A stretch of DNA of 64,000 nt from Aeromonas encheleia (GTDB lineage: Bacteria > Pseudomonadota > Gammaproteobacteria > Enterobacterales > Aeromonadaceae), in assembly GCF_900637545.1 (NCBI RefSeq), contig NZ_LR134376.1, positions 3,305,001-3,369,000 on the forward strand, written 5' to 3'. Positions 44,945 through 51,632 of this stretch are shown here, piece after piece. Each line of letters opens with the position of its first letter. Position 1 is the stretch's first letter. The notes below the pieces were generated by a model. The model did no database searches, was not told the DNA's origin, and saw only the letters and a program-made list of their open reading frames with translations. The position numbers were made by a program, and so were the translations under genes.

Positions 44945-45853
44945 TTACTCCCCGGCTAGGGTCACCAGCTGCTCGGCCAGTTGATGGCTGCGCAGATAAC
45001 TGTCGATGAGGGCGCCATCGGCCTTGCCCGCCTCAATCTGTGCATACCAGTGCGCCAGCATGGCATTGAAACCGCGCCGCGCCAGCACCGGCTGCCAGTC
45101 ATCCACCGCGATGCTGCTCAGCTGCTTGCCACGGGCGAGGGTGCCCTGGGTGCAGTTCTCCACCTGCAGCGACAGATCCTCGCCATAGAGGCTGATGCGC
45201 TCCTCGGTGAGGCCGGCGCTGCGGTTCATGCTACCGCTCACCGCCGCCTGCCCGCTCTGCCAGGCCACGCTCACCCCGGCCAGCAGCTCGGGCTGCTGGC
45301 TACTGCGCCTGAGCACGGCATGGAGTGGCCCATCCGGCGCGCCGCCATAGTGGCAGAGGCTGTCGAGCACATGGATAAAGTCATCGAACAGGAACTGACG
45401 GGGCAACCCGGGCAGGGCATGACGGTGCTTCTGCCAGTGCAGCTCGGTCACCGGCTGCTGACGAGCGGCCGACAGCACGGGCAGGTAGCGGCGGTTGAAA
45501 CCCACGAACAGCGGGCAATCCTTCGCCACGGCCAGATTGCCCAGCGCCTCCACCTCGGCGGCGCTGTCACAGAGCGGCTTGTCGACAAAGGTGGGGATGC
45601 TGGCGCGCAGGCACTGCTCCGCCAGTCTGCCATGCACGGCGGTGGCGGCGTGGATCATCACGGCATCCGGGCGGCTCGCCAGCAACTCATCCACCTCGGT
45701 AAAGCACTCGGCGATCCGGTACTGGCGGGCCAGCTTGTCCAGCACTTGGGGATTGCGGGTGCAGAGCAGCGGAGTGACTCGCTCGTCGCTGGCGAGCAGC
45801 GGCAGATAGGCCTTCTGGGCGATATCACCAAGGCCTACGAGGGCAATGCGCAT
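44945..45853 (-). CDS. mviM: Gfo/Idh/MocA-family oxidoreductase (MviM/YceM-like)
   Basis: Putative NAD(P)-dependent dehydrogenase of 302 residues. The N-terminal Rossmann motif is clear (RIALVGLGDIAQKAYLPLL), followed by IHAATAVHG, VDKPLCDSAAEVEAL and GFNRRYLPVL. The C-terminal substrate domain starts near residue 125. It is most like E. coli MviM/YceM, whose substrate is not established. It is divergent from the DinB-like gene. Confidence 0.83.
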   Translation of the reverse strand: MRIALVGLGDIAQKAYLPLLASDERVTPLLCTRNPQVLDKLARQYRIAECFTEVDELLASRPDAVMIHAATAVHGRLAEQCLRASIPTFVDKPLCDSAAEVEALGNLAVAKDCPLFVGFNRRYLPVLSAARQQPVTELHWQKHRHALPGLPRQFLFDDFIHVLDSLCHYGGAPDGPLHAVLRRSSQQPELLAGVSVAWQSGQAAVSGSMNRSAGLTEERISLYGEDLSLQVENCTQGTLARGKQLSSIAVDDWQPVLARRGFNAMLAHWYAQIEAGKADGALIDSYLRSHQLAEQLVTLAGE

Positions 45854-46030
45854 GGGAACTCCTTGTCATAAATCGCGATAGCCGCAGGGTAACATCTCGC
45901 CCGCACCGAACGCATGAAATCGGATCTGTGCAAACGACGGGAGGGGATACCCGCTCAGCAGGGGAGTATTCTTGCTGCCATCGGCTGGCTAAGATGCCTT
46001 CTTCACGCGCTGAACCCATCAAGGAAGACC

Positions 46031-46558
46031 ATGAGCAACTCGACCCTTCACTCTCTGTTTCGCTACAAGGCCTGGGCCGACGGCGAGCTGCTGGATGCCC
46101 TCGCCACCCTGGACCCGCAAGTCTATGGGGAGGCGCACCACAATGCCCTGCGGATCTTCAACCATATCCATGTGGTCGATGCCATCTTCCAAGCCAATCT
46201 GAAGGGTCTGCCCCACAGCTTTACCGCCACCAATACCCCGGAAACACCGACGCTGGCGGCATTGCGCTGCGCCATCGGCGAACTGGATGCCTGGTATCTG
46301 GAATACGTGGCCAATCTGAGCCAATTGGATGGCGAAGCCGTGCTTTCGTTTAACTTCGTGGATGGCGACAAGGGACTGATGTCCCGCGAGGAGATGCTGC
46401 TGCATCTGGTGACCCACGGCGGTTATCACAGGGGCGCAATCGGGCGGCTTCTGGTGTGTAGGAACTACTACACGCTGTTTTTTTTACAACAATCAGCATG
46501 TAAGTTTTTGATTTGTATCGGTGTCATTTTTAGGTGGATTTTTATAGGTTTTTTGTAG
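46031..46558 (+). CDS. DinB-like protein with its C-terminus replaced by islet sequence
   Basis: The first ~141 residues look like a DinB/DUF664 four-helix metal-binding protein: LHSLFRYKAWADGELLDALA, IFNHIHVVDAIFQANLKG with the usual first histidine, and LLHLVTHGGYHRGAIGRLLV with the conserved HxxxHR pair. After base 46455 composition drops abruptly in GC. The frame then runs 34 codons through AT-rich DNA (YYTLFFLQQSACKFLICIG), unlike the family. The gene is therefore truncated by the insertion; whether the fused product folds is unknown. AAGGAA precedes the ATG. Confidence 0.72.
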   Translation: MSNSTLHSLFRYKAWADGELLDALATLDPQVYGEAHHNALRIFNHIHVVDAIFQANLKGLPHSFTATNTPETPTLAALRCAIGELDAWYLEYVANLSQLDGEAVLSFNFVDGDKGLMSREEMLLHLVTHGGYHRGAIGRLLVCRNYYTLFFLQQSACKFLICIGVIFRWIFIGFL

Positions 46559-46683
46559 GTTGTTTTGTTCTTATGTGGAACCAGACACACAGCAAGCTGT
46601 GGTCTGTAGCAATCAGAAGGACACTGCGAAGCCAGGCCTATCGGGCTCAGTTGCTTGGTGGTGATCATCAAATAGCAGAAATG

Positions 46684-46709
46684 AAAAAAGCACCTGTGGG
46701 TGCTTTTTT
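46684..46709 (+). terminator. Left insulating terminator of the R-M cassette
   Basis: AAAAAAGCACC-TGTG-GGTGCTTTTTT, symmetrical and bidirectional. It stops transcripts from the DinB-like side before the cassette promoter. It differs from the right-hand hairpin at 48755 only in the loop. Confidence 0.9.
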
Positions 46710-46728
46710 CATAGATTGATAGTAACTG

Positions 46729-46766
46729 TTGCGATTACCCAGCTTGTGCGTTAGCATGCTAACGCA
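46729..46766 (+). promoter_or_regulatory. R-M promoter with palindromic operator over its -10
   Basis: TTGCGA (46729-46734) and TAGCAT (46752-46757) are 17 bases apart. The -10 lies inside a perfect 20-bp palindrome (46747-46766, half-site TGCGTTAGCA). The palindrome ends 20 bases before the HARE-HTH start codon, an arrangement typical of autorepression. Confidence 0.65.
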
Positions 46767-46786
46767 TGCTTGCGAAAGGACGACAT

Positions 46787-47062
46787 ATGACTTGGAATCG
46801 TCAGAAGAGTGATTTGGAAGCGATGATGGTGAAAGTGCTAAAGAAGAAAAAAGCACTCAGCTTAGGTGAAGTTGTGTCAGAAATTGAAAAGATTGAACCC
46901 AATGCTTTTAGTGGGAAGACCCCAACAAACTCATTGTATTCCATCATTTACCGAAGAGAAAAACGCCGTGTTGAAAATGGCAATAAACTACTCTTCTTAA
47001 TTGAGAAGGATAGAAACTATTCTGTCTACTCACTGAATCCGAAGTGTAAAGAAATCCTATGA
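46787..47062 (+). CDS. Small HARE-HTH (winged-helix) protein, putative R-M controller
   Basis: 91-residue basic protein. The pattern VLKKKKALSLGEVVSEIEKI followed by SGKTPTNSLYSIIYRREKRR and FLIEKDRNYSVYSLN matches the HARE-HTH fold (HB1, ASXL, restriction endonuclease helix-turn-helix), a winged helix found with restriction and chromatin proteins. It is the whole protein here, without a nuclease. ATG 46787 has GAAAGGA six bases upstream. It overlaps the methyltransferase start by four bases (ATGA), so the two are co-translated. Position behind a palindromic operator suggests a controller protein; DNA targeting of the methyltransferase is an alternative. Confidence 0.65.
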   Translation: MTWNRQKSDLEAMMVKVLKKKKALSLGEVVSEIEKIEPNAFSGKTPTNSLYSIIYRREKRRVENGNKLLFLIEKDRNYSVYSLNPKCKEIL

Positions 47063-47970
47063 AAAAAGCACCACATGTAATTCCATATCAAGGTAGCAAA
47101 AGAAAGCTTGCTGAAGATATTTTGTCTTACATGGATTTTGAGATTGATACTCTGTATGAACCATTTGTTGGTTCTGGTGCTATCACTCTTGCTGCTGCTG
47201 CCAATCAGAAGGCAAAAAAATTCGTTGTTGCCGATAAGCTTGAACCACTGGCTGAACTTTGGAAATTGATTGTTAGTGACCCTGAGCGATTGACTGAAGA
47301 GTATTCAAGGCTGTGGAATGAGCAATTGGCTGATCCTGCCGCTTACTACAAGAAAGTTCGTAACGACTACAATAAAAAAAAGTCACCATCTGACTTGCTA
47401 TATTTAGTGGCAAGGTGTGTGAAAAATGCTGTTCGTTTCAATGGCAGTGGTGAATTTAATCAAGGACCAGATAACCGTCGCCTTGGTTTGAAGCCAGATA
47501 AATTGAGGCGCGAAGCAGTACTAATGTCTAAGTTACTGAAAAATAGAATTAAGATTTTTGGTGGAGACTTTAGAGATGCAATTGCTGATGCAACCTCTAA
47601 TGATCTCGTTTACATGGACCCACCTTGGCAGGGAACAAGTGGAAAACGAGATCCACGATATGCCTATCTTTTGAATATTGATGAACTGATTCAAGAGCTA
47701 GACAGCCTGAATAAGCGAAATGTTCCATATATGCTGAGTTTTGATGGAACATGTGGCGACAGGACATATGGCACTGAACTTCCTGAATACCTTCAACTGA
47801 AGAAGGTTGGACTTCATGCGGGTCGTTCCAGTCAAGCAACATTACTTGGCCGTGATGATATGACAATTGAATCTCTTTATTTGTCACCTGCTCTGGTTGC
47901 TAAAACAAAGACTGTGAGCCACGAAAAGAAAAGCCCCCAACTTGACTTGTTAGGGGCTTCTGAGAGTTGA
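47059..47970 (+). CDS. D12-class DNA N6-adenine methyltransferase
   Basis: Dam-like alpha-class adenine methyltransferase of 303 residues. SAM-binding motifs are visible: PYQGSKRKLAEDILSY (motif X) and LYEPFVGSGAITLAAA (motif I). The catalytic motif IV is DPPW in DLVYMDPPWQGTSG. It should protect host DNA from the neighbouring endonuclease. Sequence specificity cannot be read from the sequence. Codon use is AT-rich relative to the chromosome. Its stop is immediately followed by the stop of the convergent endonuclease gene, with no base between them. Confidence 0.9.
   Translation: MKKAPHVIPYQGSKRKLAEDILSYMDFEIDTLYEPFVGSGAITLAAAANQKAKKFVVADKLEPLAELWKLIVSDPERLTEEYSRLWNEQLADPAAYYKKVRNDYNKKKSPSDLLYLVARCVKNAVRFNGSGEFNQGPDNRRLGLKPDKLRREAVLMSKLLKNRIKIFGGDFRDAIADATSNDLVYMDPPWQGTSGKRDPRYAYLLNIDELIQELDSLNKRNVPYMLSFDGTCGDRTYGTELPEYLQLKKVGLHAGRSSQATLLGRDDMTIESLYLSPALVAKTKTVSHEKKSPQLDLLGASES
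47924..47959 (-). terminator. Endonuclease terminator embedded in the methyltransferase coding end
   Basis: Stem 47931-47941 with 47949-47959 (one mismatch); the T-run (TTTTCTTTT) is present only on the minus strand. It would end the endonuclease transcript inside the methyltransferase 3' coding region. Confidence 0.7.
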
Positions 47971-48675
47971 TTACTTAATCAGCTTGTTGATTTCATCTTG
48001 AATGGAAGAGCCATTCCGTTTGGCTCTTTCTTCAAGCTCCTTGTATTTCAAAACATCAACACCAGAGAAAACAAGGTCAACTCTTCGCTCTTCTTTCATT
48101 GCCACATGGGTGTAATTTTCAGGAGATGCCCAATAGCAAGACTGACAGATTTGCAGAAATTTGATTTCTACAAAATTTTGGCAGTGCTCACAAACCCATG
48201 ATTTTTGCCGTTGAGCAGCACCAGATAGCAACATGAAATCTGCTGGATTTCTAACAGTTCCGTCATCGTCACCAGAAATTCTATAAGGAACCCGGTGATC
48301 AATTTGAAGATGTGATTCGTCGTATTGTTCAGTGCTGATTGCACATCTAGCACCGAATTGTTCAACGAGTGCTTTCTTTAGTTGCTTGGGAAGAATTTTT
48401 CTTCCACCAAGTTTTCCATCTTCAATCTGAGATGGATCACCAAATCGGTAAGCACCAATAGACCGACCATCACTTCCCTTGACTTTGAAAGTCTCTAACG
48501 GGATGCCTTGGTCACGAACATCACCAGCAGCACGAGGCGGGTGGTTGTAGCCGTAGGTTTCCTTGAGATCTTCAGTCGTGATATAGCCATGTTTGATGAT
48601 GTGATCGATCACAACCTTCGCACGATGTGCCGTCACCTTCTGAGCAGCTTCTAATAATTTGGGGTCTATCGCCAC
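47971..48675 (-). CDS. HNH endonuclease, probable type II restriction enzyme
   Basis: About 234 residues. An N-terminal helical domain (VVIDHIIKHGYITTEDLKETYGY, then NHPPRAAGDVRDQGIPLETF) precedes the HNH (beta-beta-alpha-metal) site LQIDHRVPYRISGDDDGTVRNPADFMLLSGAAQRQKSW. Two CxxC knuckles follow (VCEHC, ICQSC), which probably bind zinc. Pairing with an adenine methyltransferase makes it a restriction enzyme candidate. The frame is open to a TTG at 48702, but that lies only about ten bases from a likely -10 (TACAAT). GTG 48675, preceded by GAGGA, is preferred. Confidence 0.8.
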   Translation of the reverse strand: MAIDPKLLEAAQKVTAHRAKVVIDHIIKHGYITTEDLKETYGYNHPPRAAGDVRDQGIPLETFKVKGSDGRSIGAYRFGDPSQIEDGKLGGRKILPKQLKKALVEQFGARCAISTEQYDESHLQIDHRVPYRISGDDDGTVRNPADFMLLSGAAQRQKSWVCEHCQNFVEIKFLQICQSCYWASPENYTHVAMKEERRVDLVFSGVDVLKYKELEERAKRNGSSIQDEINKLIK

Positions 48676-48754
48676 GATCCTCACCAGGGTAGTTGTTGAC
48701 AAACCCCGGATTGTACGCTTGGTTTACATTCTCGAAAAGCACCTTATCATGAAC

Positions 48755-48780
48755 AAAAAAGCACCTACGGGTGCTTTTTT
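48755..48780 (-). terminator. Right insulating terminator of the R-M cassette
   Basis: AAAAAAGCACC-TACG-GGTGCTTTTTT, the same stem as the left-hand terminator at 46684. It blocks leftward read-through from the ygiQ/IS side into the endonuclease gene. Confidence 0.88.
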
Positions 48781-48861
48781 GTTGCCTATTGCTAGAACAT
48801 ATTTATTTTTAGCTAATCAACTGGTAATCCCCCCATTTTTAGGGGCATTCAAAAGTAGAGG

Positions 48862-48954
48862 TCATGCAGCCTTTGTCAGATGCTGCTTTGGGGTATAACC
48901 ATCCAGCGCCATATTGGGCCGCTCATGGTGTACAAGTCTAGTTATCACCTCGCC
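48862..48954 (-). pseudogene. 3' remnant of an IS3-family transposase (OrfB)
   Basis: On the minus strand the last 29 codons of a DDE transposase remain: EVITRLVHHERPNMALDGYT then PKQHLTKAA and a stop. HHERPNMALDGYTP is the typical C-terminal motif of IS3-family OrfB. Sequence beyond the stop (48821-48861, CCCCCATTTTTAGGGGCATT) looks like the matching IS end. The rest of the element is gone, cut off at the ygiQ stop codon. Confidence 0.8.
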
Positions 48955-48956
48955 GG

Positions 48957-51419
48957 TCACTTGGCGGCCCCGCCTTTTGCGGCAGGCTTGCCACCCTGAG
49001 CTGCCGGTTTGGCTATGCCGGCACGGCTGGGTGCCTTGCCCTTATGGGCGGGTTTGCCCTGCCCGGCTGGTTTGCCTTGGGAGGCTGGCTTGCCATTGGC
49101 AGCGCCTTTCCCCTGAGCAGCACCTGCGACCTTGCCGTTACCAGCCTTGGCTCCGACATGGCCGCCCTTGTTGGCACCACCGTTGTTAACCGATGCGCCT
49201 TCGCTGCGAGTGCCCTGCTTGCCATTGTGTGGAGCCGATGAGGCGCCCTGTGCGGCGGCGGCGCCTTTAGTCGCGCCCTTACTGGCAGAGGCGCCCTTGC
49301 CCGCGCCATTGCCACGCTGGTGCACGATATTGCTATGGCGGGTCAGCGCGGGCTTGAGGCCCTTGTTACGGCTGCGCTCGGCCTTGGCCTCGCCGCGTCC
49401 TTCCGGCGGCACCAGGCAGTTGGGGCCGTTGCCGATCAGGTGACCCTTGCCCATTTCCAGCAGGGCTTCGCGGATCATGGGCCAGCCGGCCGGATCGTGG
49501 TAGCGCAGCAGCGCCTTGTGCAGGCGACGGCGGCGCTCACCCTTGACCACAAACACGTCCCCGCCCTGGCGGCTCACCTTGTTGAGGGGGTTTTTCTCGG
49601 TGTAATACATGGTGGTGGCGTTGGCGAGCGGCGACGGGTAGAAGTTCTGCACCTGATCCAGCTTGAAGCTGTTGGTCTTGACCCAGAGCGCCATGTTCAC
49701 CATGTCTTCATCCGTGGTGCCCGGGTGGGCCGAGATGAAGTAGGGGATCAGGTACTGCTGCTTGCCCGCCTCTTTCGAATACTTGTCGAACAGCTCCTTG
49801 AAGCTGTAGTAGCTGCCCATGCCCGGCTTCATCATCTTGGAGAGCGGGCCCTCTTCGGTGTGTTCCGGCGCGATCTTGAGGTAACCGCCGACGTGGTACT
49901 TGGCCAGCTCCTTGATGTAGCGCGGATCTTCCACCGCTATGTCGTAACGCACCCCGGAGGCGATCAGGATTTTCTTGATGCCCTTCACATCCCGCGCCTT
50001 GCGATAGAGGTCGATGGTGGGGGTATGGTCGGTGTCCATGTGCGGGCATATGGTCGGCCAGACACAGGAGGCGCGGCGACAGGTCTGCTCGGCCTTGGGG
50101 CTCTTGCAGCGCAGCTTGTACATGTTGGCGGTGGGGCCGCCGAGATCCGAGATGACGCCGGTGAAGCCCGGCACCTTGTCGCGGATCTCTTCGATTTCTT
50201 TGATGATCGACTCTTCCGAGCGGCTCTGGATGATGCGTCCCTCGTGCTCCGTGATGGAGCAGAAGGAGCAACCGCCGAAGCAGCCACGCATGATGTTGAC
50301 CGAGGTCTTGATCATCTCGTAGGCCGGGATCTTCTCCTTGCCATAGGCCGGGTGCGGCACCCGCTGATAAGGCAGGCCGAACACGCCGTCCATCTCGTCG
50401 GTTTCCAGCGGGAAGGCGGGCGGGTTGACCCAGACGATGCGATCACCGTGGGCCTGGGAGAGCGCGCGGGCGCAGCCGGGGTTGGTCTCGTGGTGCAGGA
50501 TGCGCGACGCATGGGCGTAGAGCACCTTGTCTTCCTTCACCCGCTCGAACGCCGGCAGCTTGACGTAGGTCTTCTCCCAGGGTTTCTGCTTGGGCGGCTG
50601 CACCAATACCGGCTTGGCCTCCTGCTCCACCGGCGCCGTGCCTTCGTCGTCACTGCAGGGCGCCCCTTCCATATAGGGGTTCATGATGGGATCGATGCGG
50701 CCGATCTGATCCAGCTTGCTCGAATCCACCCCGCGCCACTCGGGCAGCGGCTCCTTGCGGATCACGGCGGTGCCGCGAATGTCCTGCATGGTCTCCATGG
50801 TCTCGCCGTTGGCGATGCGGTGCGCCACCTCGATCAGCGGCCGCTCGGCGTTGCCATAGATGAGGATGTCGGCCTTGGCGTCCAGCAGTATGGAGCGGCG
50901 TATGGTCTCGGACCAGTAGTCGTAGTGGGCGATCCGGCGCAGCGACGCCTCTATGCCGCCTATGACCACGGGGACCTCCTTGAAGGCCTCTTTGCAGCGC
51001 TGGGTGTAGACCAGAGTCGCGCGATCCGGCCGCTTGCCGCCCACATCCCCCGGGGTGTAGGCGTCGTCGTGGCGCAGCTTCTTGTCCGAGGTGTAGCGGT
51101 TGATCATGGAGTCCATATTGCCCGCTGTGACGCCATAAAACAGGTTCGGCTTGCCCAGGCGCATGAAGTCATCTTTGGATGACCAGTCCGGCTGGGCTAT
51201 GATGCCGACCCGAAAGCCCTGGGATTCCAGCATGCGGCCTATGACCGCCATGCCGAAACTCGGGTGATCCACATAGGCGTCACCGGTCACCAGGACTATG
51301 TCGCAGCTGTCCCAGCCGAGCTTGTCCATCTCCGCTCTGGACATGGGCAGGAAGGGTGCAGTGCCGTAGCACTCGGCCCAGTAGCGGGGATAGGAGAAAA
51401 GGTGGGTAACCGGCTGCAT
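48957..51419 (-). CDS. ygiQ: YgiQ-family radical SAM protein
   Basis: Radical SAM protein of unknown reaction, 820 residues from ATG 51419. The N-terminal B12-binding-like region ([27 protein letters not shown], then [15 protein letters not shown]) precedes the cluster motif [17 protein letters not shown] at about residue 385. [14 protein letters not shown] and [21 protein letters not shown] follow. E. coli YgiQ is about 740 residues; the excess here is a C-terminal tail of about 110 residues rich in Gly, Ala and Lys (repeats of the form [10 protein letters not shown]). The tail is low complexity and its codons remain GC-rich. The stop abuts the IS remnant. Confidence 0.92.
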   Translation of the reverse strand: MQPVTHLFSYPRYWAECYGTAPFLPMSRAEMDKLGWDSCDIVLVTGDAYVDHPSFGMAVIGRMLESQGFRVGIIAQPDWSSKDDFMRLGKPNLFYGVTAGNMDSMINRYTSDKKLRHDDAYTPGDVGGKRPDRATLVYTQRCKEAFKEVPVVIGGIEASLRRIAHYDYWSETIRRSILLDAKADILIYGNAERPLIEVAHRIANGETMETMQDIRGTAVIRKEPLPEWRGVDSSKLDQIGRIDPIMNPYMEGAPCSDDEGTAPVEQEAKPVLVQPPKQKPWEKTYVKLPAFERVKEDKVLYAHASRILHHETNPGCARALSQAHGDRIVWVNPPAFPLETDEMDGVFGLPYQRVPHPAYGKEKIPAYEMIKTSVNIMRGCFGGCSFCSITEHEGRIIQSRSEESIIKEIEEIRDKVPGFTGVISDLGGPTANMYKLRCKSPKAEQTCRRASCVWPTICPHMDTDHTPTIDLYRKARDVKGIKKILIASGVRYDIAVEDPRYIKELAKYHVGGYLKIAPEHTEEGPLSKMMKPGMGSYYSFKELFDKYSKEAGKQQYLIPYFISAHPGTTDEDMVNMALWVKTNSFKLDQVQNFYPSPLANATTMYYTEKNPLNKVSRQGGDVFVVKGERRRRLHKALLRYHDPAGWPMIREALLEMGKGHLIGNGPNCLVPPEGRGEAKAERSRNKGLKPALTRHSNIVHQRGNGAGKGASASKGATKGAAAAQGASSAPHNGKQGTRSEGASVNNGGANKGGHVGAKAGNGKVAGAAQGKGAANGKPASQGKPAGQGKPAHKGKAPSRAGIAKPAAQGGKPAAKGGAAK

Positions 51420-51583
51420 TTTGAACACCTGGAACAATTCTGGTCGCGCATTATACCGGCAGAGCCGTGCGGGAGCGATGGCTTTTTGCCCCCATAAACC
51501 CAGAGGGATAAGGCGCAGCCGCCGGTGAAGCGAGGCGCACCGCCGCCGTGGCGGCAGGCAGCGCCGACAACCGGCCAACGAAG

Positions 51584-51606
51584 AGGGCGCCCGCAGGCGC
51601 CCTTCT
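51584..51606 (-). terminator. Possible terminator of the RND operon
   Basis: Stem GGGCGCC/GGCGCCC with CGCA loop, 27 bases beyond the RND pump stop; weak T-tract on the minus strand. Confidence 0.5.
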
Positions 51607-51632
51607 CAATCCAGCGGGATCAGCCTGGCCGC

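Larger units (their letters stand above)
46456..48956. mobile_element. AT-rich restriction-modification islet
   Basis: About 2.5 kb with visibly lower GC and different codon use from both flanks. On the left it interrupts a DinB-like gene; on the right it ends in the last 29 codons of an IS3-family transposase abutting the ygiQ stop. It carries three genes (HARE-HTH, D12 methyltransferase, HNH endonuclease) and no integrase. The stretch 46560-46680 has a hairpin (CAGAC..CACAGC/GCTGTG..GTCTG) and nothing else recognisable. Confidence 0.8.

Noticed and set aside
46468-46671. 67-codon leftward frame in the left arm of the islet
   Set aside because: No ribosome site or recognisable family; it crosses a hairpin region and the DinB fusion tail.
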